Position numbers and translations under genes: made by a program. The notes beneath the pieces are model-generated. The model had not been told where the DNA came from and did not search any database. It saw only the letters and a program-made list of their open reading frames with translations. Positions 11,496 to 23,900 of a stretch of DNA of 64,000 bases are shown one piece after another (within the stretch, counting starts at the first letter, position 1; every line of letters begins with the position of its first letter). The stretch covers positions 19,423 to 83,422 of the forward strand of contig JACCGJ010005783.1 of assembly GCA_013407085.1 (NCBI GenBank). The letters run 5' to 3'. The stretch is from Atriophallophorus winterbourni. Taxonomy: Eukaryota; Platyhelminthes; Trematoda; Plagiorchiida; Microphallidae.

Positions 11496-13120
11496 TCATA
11501 AGTCCGCTGGCCCCGACGGTATACATCCGGCTATTTTTCAACCGCTCGTGAATATAGCTTTGAAATCAGCAATCTTGTTGAAGCTACCTTAATTCAGGGT
11601 GTACTACCGGATGATTGGAAACGAGCAGCGGTAGTAGCCATTTACAAAAATCGTCCGATTTCTGATGTACGCAACTATAGTCCAGTAAGCCTGACAAGCA
11701 TTCTATGCAAGTGTTTGGAAAAAATTAATCGGCACCAGATATGGGAACATTTGGTAGCCAATTCCTTGCTTAGCACGTATTTGGGAAAGGAAAGTCCTGC
11801 CTAACCAATCTTCTAAGCTATCTTCATGAAGTGACATTAAGTCTCGATAAAGGGAGAGTAGTCGAAGTACGCTTTCTTGATTTTTAAAAGGCCTTTGACT
11901 CAGTGGATTATAGGTAACTTCTGCACAAACAAAGGATGTGTGGCGTCACAGGTGAACTAATTCGATGGTTAGACAGCTTCTTAACTAATCACACTAACTA
12001 TGTTAGAATTGCAGGTGTGTACTCGGTGGAATCAGTGATACGCATTGGAGTGCCTCAAGGCCCGGTGCTTGGTCCACTACTTTTTCTTATGTTTGTAAAC
12101 GACCTGTCAGCCTCTTTGAGTTCACGTTATTTCCTATTTACTGATGATGTTAAGATCCAAGAAACTGACAGTAGAGATACGGTTATCTTTGATTTAGAAA
12201 AAGTAATCGAGTGGCTTAAAACATGAGACTTGACACTGGACTTGGGAAAGAGTTGCGTTCTGTCGACTGATTTCGCAACAACCGAACAAGAAGTCGGCGA
12301 ACAAACTATCATTTTAGCTGCTGCTCAGAAATTAAAGGATATGAACTATAACAGGAGATTTTAAGTGGGCTACTTATTGTGCCGAAGCTGCAAAAAATGT
12401 TCGCAGAGAATTGTTCAGACTTCGCTTTGCGTTGTCTTACCGAAAACCTTCAATCTTCATTTCCTTATATTGAGCAGTCGTGCGGCCTTACTTGGAATAC
12501 TGCGCTCAATCCTGGACACCGTATTTGAAAAAGATATCGCATGTCTCGAAAGGGTCCGGCGCATTGATACTATGATGGTTGAGCGTCAGAGAGGAGAAAC
12601 CTATGAGGCAAGACTCAATGACCTCGAACTGTTCTCACTAAAGAGACTGCGGCTGCAAGGCGACATAATAGAAGCCTTCAATATTTTAGAGAGTCTAACG
12701 GGTGATAATATTACTGAACTTCCTTAACTTGCCACTAAAGCAGCTACAAGGGCTAATTCTATGAAACTTGTTAAGAGTAGGCCCTGGTTGCTGCTACGTG
12801 AGCACTTTTTCAGCAACCATGTGATCAACTTCCGGAACAAGCTCCCAGATTGTATAGTAAGCCTCCCAAATGTGTTGAGCTTTAAAAGTGACTTATACGA
12901 TAAATGGCCCGCCGTATTTCCGCACGTTGTCGAATAAAAAATTAAAAAACAACAAAAAACGAATTGTTACTTTTTTATATCTCATATCTGTCAAGGCCCT
13001 CGCAACCTGACAGCATCTTAGCGCGCATGCAGTCTATGACTGTGCTTCACTCCGCCTAGACTAGGCTAGTGATTTCATAAATCGTGCATTGTTTACGCAT
13101 ATTATTGCATTGTTTCCTGA
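11496..13120 (+). mobile_element. CR1 family A copy 2 (RT to 3' end)
   Basis: The element starts inside the RT at KSAGPDGIHP and is 5'-truncated. It retains SGVPQGS-like (IGVPQGPVLGPLLFLM), FTDDVKI where FADD is expected, the thumb region ERVRRIDTMMVERQRG, and a C terminus ending near 12938. Several frameshifts and stops are present and the first catalytic position has changed from A to T. The 3' UTR (12978-13090) contains sequence homologous to the central and 3' part of the local SINE. Confidence 0.8.
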
Positions 13121-13126
13121 ATAGTT

Positions 13127-13172
13127 GACCTCTCACCGTGATGGTGAAGAGAACCCCTACCTTACTTCCCAG
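13127..13172 (+). other. Hairpin / pyrimidine tract / CAG module
   Basis: CTCTCACC-GTGAT-GGTGAAGAG forms a hairpin with one bulged A and is followed by CCTACCTTACTTCCCAG. Here the pyrimidine/CAG part is also antisense gypsy gag sequence, so the junction may be partly accidental. Confidence 0.5.
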
Positions 13173-13714
13173 ATATCCGGAAACGAGAACGTGTGAATTT
13201 CTTGAGAAATGCTCTGCAACCATATTTGTCGCAATACATTGTCGGTAATTTGTTGACCGCCCTGCGATTACTTGAGGTGCCGCAAATATTGGATAGGGTA
13301 ACGGTTACCAAGTTCGGCGCCAGAAAGTAGCTTGCGTAAGTTCTGTTCGTCAGTCGAGCCAATGCGGGAAATCACGGTTGATTTTAGGACATCGTGAGGA
13401 TCGGTGGACGGACGGGTGTTAATAAGATCAGCAACTCCCTTGGTAACCGAAGGCGGGAGCATGCCAACCACACGATTGTACTGTGTTCGTTGCGTCGGAA
13501 CGCGATATGATTCGAATAGCGCTTTAATTTGTGCAAACCATAAACGAGGATCACTCATATCAAATGTGGGTAATTTAAAATAGCTTATTTTCTCCTCTGC
13601 GACGTCGTGTGATTCACTGTCAGATTTCATGTTGTGAGAAAAATAGTGTGCAAAATGAGAAAGCAAAATGCGTATACTGGAATGGATGAAAAAGTAATCC
13701 AATTTCGGGCTCAC
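13155..13714 (-). pseudogene. Ty3/gypsy gag fragment
   Basis: The minus-strand frame starts near MKSDSESHD (13629) and reads LPTFDMSDPRLWFAQIKALF, then VVGMLPPSVTKGVADLI, RPSTDPHDVLKSTVISRIG and LRKLLSGAELG. This is the conserved N-terminal gag domain of animal gypsy elements. After an in-frame TAA near 13268 the frame continues with NVLRQIWLQSISQE and FSFPDIWEV and is cut off at about 13155, where family A ends. It is a 3'-truncated gag with one stop. The gypsy pol relic at 29-31 kb may be from a related element, but this cannot be shown. Confidence 0.8.
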
Positions 13715-13718
13715 TAAT

Positions 13719-13787
13719 TGTAGTGGTAAACCTAGTCAAGATAAAGTAATAAATAAGACTGGGCAACTAGGCGTGTTACCACTAACA
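13719..13787 (-). repeat. 69-bp TG...CA unit with inverted ends
   Basis: Its ends are TAGTGGTAA and TTACCACTA just inside TG and CA. It lies directly upstream of gag, and the sequence between it and gag (TTAGTGAGCCC) could be a primer-binding site. It may be the end of an LTR or a very short LTR; no second copy is in the window. Confidence 0.4.
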
Positions 13788-14339
13788 GTTTATAGTTTAT
13801 AGTCGAAACACAATGCTATTCCGAAGTAGTTTAGATCACGCAACCACAGAACACATTAACTCCAGCACAATCACGACAGTAGATGAAGCTAGTCCCAAAA
13901 CAAAACAAGAGATGCGTCACGCCACGTGTAACCCAAAAACCGCGCGCTTTATATTGTACATAAACCGCTAGTCGGCATAAGCAGTAAAACAAACGCAGTA
14001 AAAGTTATGCAAATAGGAAACACTATAGGTAAGAACTTTATACTTAATATCAAAGTGCCGGGTGCTCAATCGCATACAGTCGAAGGAAATCTTTGCGCGT
14101 GATTGGCTTTTAGACAACTTCAGCCCTGTGCAACTAAAAAGATCTTGTCTCAATATGTAGGTGATGATATAGCAACAAACTGGCAGCTTATACACCACTG
14201 TCTGTCTTTCTTGCAAGATAGGTTTACAACGCAACTAGCCACAGTGGTGGACACCTGCGATGCGACGAGTGATTAGAATGCGGTGACCGTGTTTGAAAAA
14301 CTTACAAAGCTTCTCATACACAACGGTCCTGGACAAGGT
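13788..14339 (-). other. Gypsy 5' region (probable LTR / leader)
   Basis: A minus-strand TATAAAG near 13947-13955 and sequence shared with 25080-25180 suggest gypsy LTR or leader DNA. The two copies share a stretch around a GCGCGTGATTGGCTTTTAG-like core. LTR boundaries could not be fixed. Confidence 0.4.
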
Positions 14340-15242
14340 ATAAAATGGTCAGAAATAAGGCTGTGGGAATCCAACGCAAGGCAAAACGGGATTTTGAATC
14401 ACGTTTGGCACGCAATATAAAGCACTACCCAGAGCCTTACTGTAGTTATGCCCAATCCAAAGGCAAAACGCGCGAATGGATTGGCAACCTTCAGCAGGAA
14501 AACTAACCCCAAATAGTTTCAGATTCAGAAAAGGCTTCGGCCTTTCTCAAAAATTTCCAGTCTGTTCACAGGCTTGATCGCCAAATAGATCTGCCTGACA
14601 TGCCAGTCATCAAAAGGCCTGATATCGTTACTCCACTTGAGGAGTTATTATTTAATGATGATAAGGTTGAACTTGCACTTGCAGCAACCAACCCTCATAA
14701 ATCTGCTGGCCCAGACGACATTTACCTCTCAAATTATAAAAAACCTGGCGCCAAAACTAGCAGATCCTGTGGGTCGTATTTTTAACGCTTTCTTGCAACA
14801 TGGATATATTCCTAGTATTTGGAAGCTGGCTAATGTGATCCCGATACATAAAGGTGGCAGTCGATCCTCAGCTTGTAAGTACAGACTTGTAAGTCTTACT
14901 AGAATCCTATGTAAAATCCTGGAGAAACTTATTAGGGATAGGATCTGTCGCCATCTAATTGATTACTCGTTGCTGAAATTCTGCTCAGCACGGCTTCCTT
15001 AGAGGGAAGTCGTGCTTAACAATTCTCTTATGTTTTCTTAACAAGGTCACTATGAGGCTAGATAAGGGCTAACAAGTTTAAGTTTTTTATTTGGACTTTT
15101 ACAAGGCCTTTGATTCGGTAAACCACAGATTGCTTGTAGACAAACTTGGTTATATTAGTTTTGATGGTTTTTTGAAGAAATGGATAATAGGCTTCTTGAG
15201 TAATAGATTCTTTCGTGTCAGGATAGGCAAAACCTATTTTCG

Positions 15243-16845
15243 TGGTTCAAATCTTTCCTTACTGGTCGCACCTTTTCGGTAGATATAAATGGCTACCGTT
15301 CTAGAACTTTGCCAATTCCAAGCGAAGTCATACAAGGAAGCGTTCTAGGTCCACTACTCTTCTTGATATTTATCAACGATATACTATCTGTCATAACACA
15401 CTGTAAGATCTTTTTGTTTGCAGATGATATAAAAGTCGCAATAGCCTTTCCATCTAACCAGACTAACGACTTTATATCAAAATTGAACCAAGACCTGGAT
15501 GCTCTACTTCAATGGAGTATTCGAAACGGTCTTGAGTTCTCCACCAATAAATCAACTTTCATAAATTTCATCTGTATCATACCAAAAGATTCGATCATCC
15601 TAAATAATACACCATTACAACCAGCACAATGTGTTCGTGATTTAGGTTATCGATATTCTGGATCACTTACATTTCATGAACAAATTTGCTACTTAATTTC
15701 TAAAACAAAAAAGAATATAGGTTTATTTCATAGATACATCTCTCTGCCCCAGTGCAAGCTGGAACTTTACAAGTTACATACACTACCTTTATTAGATTAC
15801 TGCAACATTATATCTAGTAACATTACTCGGTCTGATAGCTATGCTTTAGAAGGCATCCAACGTTCTTTCACACGATCCATTACCACCAGTTCGGACAAGC
15901 ATTCATATAAGGAAAGATGTCAGATCCTGGGATTGGAACCATTATGGTTTCGAAGAATAAAACAAAATCTTATACTCTTTTACAGAATATTGAAAAAAGA
16001 TAAGATTGACATTGATTTACAATTAGATTTCAAAAACTCTGAAGTATATAATCTTCGACATAAAAACAAAATATGTTTACCGAAAATCCACAATCGTATA
16101 CGGGAAGATTTCTTCATTTATAAATATTCTCGTTTATGGAATTTACTTCTTAATAATATTAGATTAAGCACTTCACAAACTGAATTCAAAAAGCAACTCA
16201 ACTCTTTTTTATCTCCGGAAAAATTAGGTAAGCTATTTCTAATTAATACAACTATAGATAATTTATACTCATACGGCATAAAAGGCTTTTAATATTTTTT
16301 AAGCAATAAAAATTTTAAAGTGACATATAACTTTTTTCTTGAGAATTTACTTTTCAGAATTGTTGAAATTCAACAAAATACACTCTCGCAATTCTTGAAA
16401 GGGCGATGCAACTCATATCTTCGTGACCCGATGATGTGAACTCTTTATACAATAATCTGCGTTTGAAGTTGCATTTGGAACATCATACATGAATAAACAT
16501 TGCGGTCCAGACCTACCCAAACTGTAATTAACCCATTTTAAACAATTACTGTCGTATTCGTTAAAAACATAAACCTTCATCATTTACTTTTTCCGATATT
16601 CTATCAACTTTATGTTTTAAACGAGCTACCGTCTGTACAAATGTTATCAAACTATTTTTTTTACGGTTGTTGACAAAAAACTTTTTTATTTATGTTTGAC
16701 CTTAACATTTGTATAAATACCGTTTTATTTGATGTACTTATTCATGAAAATAGATGATCATGCATGGCATGACTTGGTGTATCCAAGAATATATCATTAT
16801 ATTTTATTAATTTTATTATTATTATTAATAATGTATTCATGTATG
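15243..16845 (+). mobile_element. LINE family B copy 4, nested in C
   Basis: This copy starts abruptly inside the RT at WFKSFLTGRTFSVDINGY. It has VIQGSVLGPLLFLIFIND and an intact FLFADDIKVA box and runs open through the thumb and C-terminal domain to the TAA at 16290 (open frame from 15309, 327 residues). The last residues YSYGIKGF match the B-family terminus. The 3' UTR carries the B hairpin (16773-16787) and ends in ATT repeats near 16845. It is 5'-truncated but unbroken over what remains, so it looks like one of the younger B copies. Confidence 0.8.
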
Positions 16846-17740
16846 TAAAGTAAAAGTTGTTAGTGGAGTCCCACAGGTTCCCGTACTCGGACCGCTACCT
16901 TTCCTCATTTTCATCGATGATTTGCAGCGTCGCTTAAGTGTCCCTGCTATGTTTTTGCAGATGATGTCAAGATTATCGGATCACTGGACGAAGAGGATCT
17001 TCTTGGTCTGCTACATGGGATCTACTAGTTAACTTCACTAAAGTTATCTCTTGTCTTAAATTCACTAAGAAGCTAGAGGTTGCTGGTCCAGTGGTATACT
17101 TCAGATAAATGGGGGTGGCCGAAATTTCGTGACTTAGCTTATAGAAGTTTCAGGGGACTTGTTACATGGTGGCTGATCAATGCGTAGTTGCTGCACAACG
17201 CGCTAAGAGAGAGATTTTTCGCCTTCAATCAGTTTTATCCTGCAGGTCCCCAGAGGTTCTCATAAATTATACAAAGCGGTTGTGAGACCACAACTCGAAT
17301 ATTGCGTTCAAGCATGGTCACCTTATTTGGAAAATGATATTGCTAAGCTTTAGGGTGTTCAACGCCTAGCTACTCGTATTACTATTGGGCAATCAGGTAG
17401 GTCGTATGAAGAACGATTTGTGAGTCTCTTCTCACTAAAAAGGTGGAGGCTACGTGGGGACCAGATTGAAACCTTCAAAATCATGTCAGGTTTCAGTACT
17501 ATTGATCTCAGTGAATTGTACGCACTGGCGCCAAGTGTGGGTCTAATGTTAGTAAGTTCTTCTTCAGTGAAAAGGTTTTAAATTATTGGAATCGAATTCC
17601 TAAAGAAGTTGTTTGTTCTACTTCGGTAGGGGGTTCCAAGAATGGACTCGACTCTGTGTGGCTTTCATTATTTCCTGATTTTTATCCGTAAGGCAATAGT
17701 TGGTATGATCCTCATGTTGTCTTTGAAACGCACTAATATT

Positions 17741-17784
17741 TCTCCTCACCTATTAGTTGGGGGTGTTTTTCTGTTGCATTCCAG
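17741..17784 (+). other. Decayed hairpin / pyrimidine tract / CAG module
   Basis: TCTCCTCACC-TATTA is followed by an eroded right arm and TTTTTCTGTTGCATTCCAG. It sits in the family C 3' UTR at the same relative place as the better preserved module at 27648-27692. Confidence 0.45.
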
Positions 17785-17936
17785 ATTACTCTCATACCAG
17801 AAGATATTTGTGAGGATATTGTTTGAAGTGGTGAACGCTCTCCTGTGGCATACCACCGAAAGAAATCTGGACACTCGATTGGCTCGTTAGCCACATACAG
17901 TCCTGTGCAAACTAAACTGAACTGAACTTGAACTCA

Positions 17937-20900
17937 TGATAAACGAAGATCTCCCCCACAGTGAGACATCGATAAATATAGCTTTTTACCTAATCCAACT
18001 AACATCGGTATTTCTAACTGTCGCTAGGAGAAGACTGGCACTTGCATGTGCTTATAGAAGCCCGACCGCTTCATTATTAGACGACCAATTACTGATGGAC
18101 ACCTTGGAAGTACTAGAAGGGCAATGCTGTTGTTGTTGTTGGCCTCCGTCGGTCGATGTCGACCATGGATGTACATCACATCGCATGAATTTCATGTTTT
18201 GCAACATTTTGAATGACTAAACAGTCCGATTTGGGAGGAACAATCTCTCCCGCAGCGCTTGCGACGATAGTCAGAACTTTGTTGTAATGCATCAGTTGCA
18301 CGCCGGCGGCGTGATCTGCGTTCAGCAGCTAGGAGCTGTATTTGCTCCTCCCCGGCTTGCAGTCAACGCTTTTCACAATGCCTCTAAAGTGAGCGGTCAA
18401 GAGCAAGTTTTTCCCAGCTTGCGGGGTCAATGTCAAGGGCTTCCATATCTCTTTTGCAAACATCTTTGTACCGCAAGTGCGGTCTGCCCAATGGTCGACT
18501 TCCTAATTGCAACTCACCGTAGAGTAGATCTTTACGGAATACGACCATTTTCCATTCTATAGACATGACCAAGCCACCGTAGGCGGCGCTGACGTAATAG
18601 GGTGAACATGCTCTGTAGACCAGCTTTCGAAAGCACTTCAGCGTTAGTCACTCTGTCCATCCACGATATGTTCAAGATACGACGGATGCTTCGTAGATGG
18701 AAAGCATTCAGCTTCCGTTCGTGTCTTGCGTGGGTGGCCCAGGTTTCACTGCCGTATAGTAAAACATTTAGTACGCACGCGCTGTATACCATCATCTTTG
18801 TCTTTACAGTCAGCTTGCGGTTACCCCAAACACGAGAGTTCAATCGGGACAAAATGACAGCTGCTCTGCCAATCCGCTTATCAATCTCCGTGTCTAGCGA
18901 GATGTTATCCGCAATGGTTGAACCAAGATATGTGAAATGATGTACTGGTTCAAGCTTATAGTTTCCAACAGTGATGATTGGTGGCGATACAGTCCCTTGA
19001 CCAAGGACTTTGGTCTTGCTCATGCTGATGTTTGGACCAAAGTCTTTGCATGCGACGAATAACGTACAGTATTAGCGACTGTATGTTCTCTTGGGAGTGA
19101 GAATAAAGGCTGCATCGCGGCAAACACAGGTCCAGTTTATCACATCCGTACTTTGTTTGGCTCACCACGGTTTTCTTTGAAACTTGCCATCCCTTCGCGT
19201 GCGTATGTAATGCCTTCTTGTCTCGTCTTAAAAGCTTGCTTCAGAATCATAGCAATAAATGCCGAACTCGTGGGAGCAAGAACCACACTTGTTGACGCCA
19301 CTGCGAATTCCAAATGCTTCTGAACTGCAACCGTTAGAATGTACTGAGCATTCATGCTGATGTGGAAGCAAATAATAGTGGGCTCACATCCTTGTGGGGC
19401 ATCCTATCAGATCAATCGATTTTGAAAAACCCTTCCTTTCCCCTGCTGACGTGTCGAATGCCTTCGTTTAAATCAATAAAAACAGCGTATAATGGCATCC
19501 GTTGTTCCCTTCCCGGACACTTTTCTTGAAGGTTGTCTCAGGGAGAAGAATCAATGTCACGTTGTCTTCCCCCTTGCGGAAGCCACATTGAGATTCTGGA
19601 GTAATTCTATCATCTAAAACTTGCGGGGCCGGATCTGTGATCTTTAGTCAAACATTTGCCTACACATTCAGAAGGGAGATTCCCCTGTAATTGTTGCAGT
19701 CGCCTCTGTCACCCTTATTTTTAAATAGCGTGATGATCTTTGTGTCTCGCATCTCTTGTGGGACACCCCCCTCCTGCCAGCACTGAAGAAGCAAATGGTG
19801 AAGAGGCTGTAATAATGCTGCTCTATCGCATTTGATGAGCCCAGGTGGAATTCCGTCGTCACCAGGGGCCTTCCCATTCGCTAAGCGGTCGATTGCCTTA
19901 TTGAGCTCATCAAGAGTAGGAGGGGTATCTAGAGATTCAATGGTCGGCAACCGTTCGACATTTTCAAGTGCATGCGGTAGAACCGTACTGTCCCTAGAGT
20001 AGAGGGAGGAGAAGTGCTCTACCCATCTTTCCATCTGCTGAGTTTTGTCCACAATCGTGTCATCAGATACAGACTTAATGGGAGCCGTTTTAAGTTTGTT
20101 TGGACCAATGGCTCTCTTGATCCATCATAAATGCCGTTAAAATTTCCAGTATCCGCAGCTTTTTGGATACTAAGACTGATTTCTGTCCAGTAGTCATTTG
20201 CACACCGCCTTGCAGTCTGTTGGACCTTATTTCTGGCTGCTCTTAAAAGTCGTAAGTTTTCATCTGTTGGCATACCTTTGAACATCAAGAATGCTGACCG
20301 TTTCTCATTCAACACAGCAGTCATCTCAGAAGCTTTTGCTTCGAACCAGTCGCTCGTTCGAGCTTTCTTCGGACCAAAAGTGGAAAGTGCGACTGCGGCA
20401 ATATGCAGCTTTTTAATCAATTCCCCAGTTCTCTGAAGGCAGTTCAAGGGGGTTGTCTTTTTGAACTCGACCTGGTTAAGGCTTTTTTTGCGAATCTCGC
20501 AGTTAGATTAGGTTCTGCACCATGCGACATCTAGTGACGTCTCAGCCCTAGCTTTAGCAAGATGCAATTTGGTGCGGTTGAAATCTCGTGTGGTTGATCC
20601 TCATTGTTTGTTAGTCTCACCAGTCTCTTCTCTACTTCTCGGAATGATCATGTCGCAGCTGCGCTTTGATTGACTGGTGAGGAGCACGCTTCCTATATTA
20701 GTCTTCCGTACGCTTAACAAGAATAATATCAAGTCTGATGCCAATGCTTAGAGCGAGGATGCTTCCAAGAGACTTTATGCTGTGGTTTTGTTTGAAAGAA
20801 GGTGTTACTAACACAAAGATTGAACTGTGTGCACAATTCCAAAAGGCGTTGCCCATTTTCATTGGTTTTACCTACACCGAACCTTCCGAGACAGTTTTGC

Positions 20901-23900
20901 AAAGACTCGTAGTCTGCACCAACTCTGGCATTGAAATCACCCAATACCACTACACAGTTTTTCTGTGGCACGTTTTGCAGGACGGCTGTGAGGTTATGAT
21001 AAAAAGCGTCTTTTTCAGCAGGCGTCGCAGAGAGCGTCGGTGCATAAACGTTGACCAACGTAATGGTACCAGTAATGCACCTCAGATTTAGAGTCCAAAT
21101 CCGTTCGCTCTCGCTGCTGCTCGGTTCTGTTGCTTTTAATGTCGTTTCGCACGGCAAACCCAACTCCATGCAGTCGAGGCTCATCGGAACCTCTTCCTTT
21201 CCAAAAGAATGTGTAATCACTTTCTGTTAGCTTACCAGTGTCTGGTAAGTGCGTCTCTTGTAGGGCAGCCACGTCGACATTCAGCCTCTTTAGCTCGTTG
21301 TTAATCACGGCGGACTTTCTAACGCCTCTGATATTCGAGACGTCGGCATGAAATCCTGGAAGCATGGACCGGACGTTCCAGGTTCCAAGTTTCAGAACTG
21401 ACATTTGTTGTTTGGTATTTCGATTCGCTGGTGCGGAAAAATACAGTCTGCTTGTCGGTTGATTCCTAATCCCCATGCACCCAGTGAGGATAGCAGACCG
21501 TGGCGAGACGGCACCTTATTGACTGGGGGCTGCTCAGCTTGAGGCGGGCGGTAGCCGTCCAATGAGACCTGGAAGTCTCTCCAACCGTCGAAAGCAGCCC
21601 CAGGCGCTTAGCTCTACGCCAGTCGAGCCATAGCTTTTAACCGGTATCTGCTGCTTCCCGTGTTATTTTCCGTAGAAGCGGAATGGAGTGTCCTCTACAT
21701 TTGTGCGTTGTGATGTACGCCAGGGCAGTTCAATATGGAGAACTAGCTGTTGCCCATGCAGCAAGTGCTCCCTCTCCACGGCACCACTGGAACCAAAGGA
21801 ACAGCTAGGCTGATACGTTTGGACAACGATGCCGTCGCAGGAGTTAGCAGGACGAAGTTGAATAAACTTCGGACTGCCCAACGGGACTCCGGCTCCGGAT
21901 TTTTCCTCAAGGTTGATGCAACGCATTAGTAATTGTTGGAGACTTCAATCTCCCGGGCATTGATTGGCGTACTGAAATTTCTTCATCAGAGTCAGTTGAA
22001 TCGCAATATCTAGACTGGTTTCATGTCGGGGCCTTTTATCAACATGTCAGGGAACATACTAGGTTTAGGACTGGACATACTCCGTCAACTTTAGATTTGG
22101 TTCTATCGTCTCATGAAAGAGATATTTATGGAATCAAATACCTTTTGCCACTAGGCAAGAGCGACCACGCTGTAATTCTTCTTGACTAGACTTTAGTGCA
22201 TCCTAGTCCACAAATAAAGATGTCCCGCAACTTTGGTCGAATGGACATCGTCCAACTACAAACTAAAGCAATGAATCTAAGTTGGGAACCAGACGAATTA
22301 GAACCTAATGTATAAATCATGTGGAATATTATAAAAAGGCATCTTTTACAACTACATGATAATTTTGCTCCTCTACAACCAGTGAGAACGCGAGGAAAAC
22401 CACCCTGGAGGAGCGCGTCTATTCGCAAGGCTATTAGATGTCGTGACCGTAGCTGGAGGGCTTACAAATTCTGTGGAGCTCACAAATCTGAACTGCAGTA
22501 CATACAGACCAGGAATGCAGTTGTTGCGCTGCCAAGGAAAGCTAAAAAGGGACTTCGAATCCTGACTTGCCAAAAAAGCAAAGATTAACTTGAGAGCCTT
22601 TTATGGCTATGTTCAGTCCAAGCGATCATTGAAAGAAGAAATAGGTACGTTAGTGCTGGACGATGGCAATACGGCTTTGACTGCAACGGAAAAAGCCGAT
22701 GCGTTGCATTTATTCATCTGCAGCGTTTATCGACCGATTCAGGTAACTGTTTAGAAACTCACGAGTGCAGAGCACCTCCCTTTAGCTCGGTGAAGGTTAA
22801 TCGGGAAATGGTCACCACAGTTCTGTCGCAGCTGGATAAAACTAAGTCAGCTGGCCCCGACGGTATACATCCGGATATTCTTCAACCGCTCGCGAATATA
22901 GTTAGCCTTGCAATCAGAAATCTTTTCGAAGCTACCTTACTCCAGGGTATACTACCGGATGATTAGAAATGAGCGGCGGTAATAGCCATATACAAAAAGG
23001 GTCTCAACGCAACTACAGGCCAGTAAGCCCGACAAGCATTCTTTGCAAGTGCTTTGAAAAAATCATTCGGCATTAGGTATGTAAACATTTGGTAGCCAAT
23101 TCCTTACTATCCGACGCCCAGCACGGATTCTAGAAAGAAAAGTGCTGCCTAACCAATCTTCTAAGCTTTCATGATGAAGTGACATTACGCCTCGATGAAG
23201 GGAGTATAGTCGAAGTCTGATATCTTGATTTTCAAAAAGCATTTGACTCGGTGAACCATAGGTACTTTCTGCACAGACTAAGTATGTGTGGCGTCTCAGG
23301 TGACCTACATCGATGGTTAGACAGCTTCTTAACTAATCGCACTAACTTTGTGAGAATTGCAGGGGAGTGCTCGCAGGAATCACTGATTTTCAGTGGAGTG
23401 CTTCAAGGCTCGGTGCTTGGTCCATTACTTTTTCTTATATTTGTAAATGACCTGGCAGCGTGCTTGAGTTCACGCTGCTTTCTGTTTGCTGATGATGTTA
23501 AGATCCTATGAACTGACAGTAGAGGTACGCTTACCTCTGATTTAGAAAAAGAAATTGAGAGTAGAAAGAAGTGGGATTGCCACTAAACTTGGGGAAGAGC
23601 TGTCTTCTGACGACTGATTTAGCGACAACCCAACAAGAAGTTGGTGATGATACTATCAGAATAGCGGCTGCTCAGAAAGTGAAGGATCTTGACATTACTA
23701 AAACTGGCGATTTTAAGTGGGCTACTCAATGCGCCGAAGCTGCAAACAAGATTCGCAGAGAATTGTTTAGAATTCGCTGTGCGTTGTCTTACAGAAAACC
23801 TTCAATATTCATTCCCTTATATTAAGCAGTCGTGCGGCCTTACTTGAAATACTGCGTTCAATCCTGGACACCGTACTTAAAAAAGATATCGCATGTCTCG

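Larger units (their letters stand above)
14340..17936 (+). mobile_element. CR1 family C copy 1, interrupted by LINE B
   Basis: The first half (14340-15243) encodes the linker and RT fingers: RDFESRLARN, KSAGPDDIYLSNY, VIPIHKGGSRSSA and YKAFDSVNHRLLVDKL, up to FFRVRIGKTYF. A family B copy then intervenes. The reading resumes at about 16855 with KVVSGVPQ and VLGPLPFLIFIDDL, passes a frameshifted catalytic region near 16960, the thumb and C terminus, and ends near 17640. The 3' UTR ends in a short (TGAAC)n tail at 17915-17936, the usual CR1-type tandem terminus. The copy is 5'-truncated and full of stops. Confidence 0.8.
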
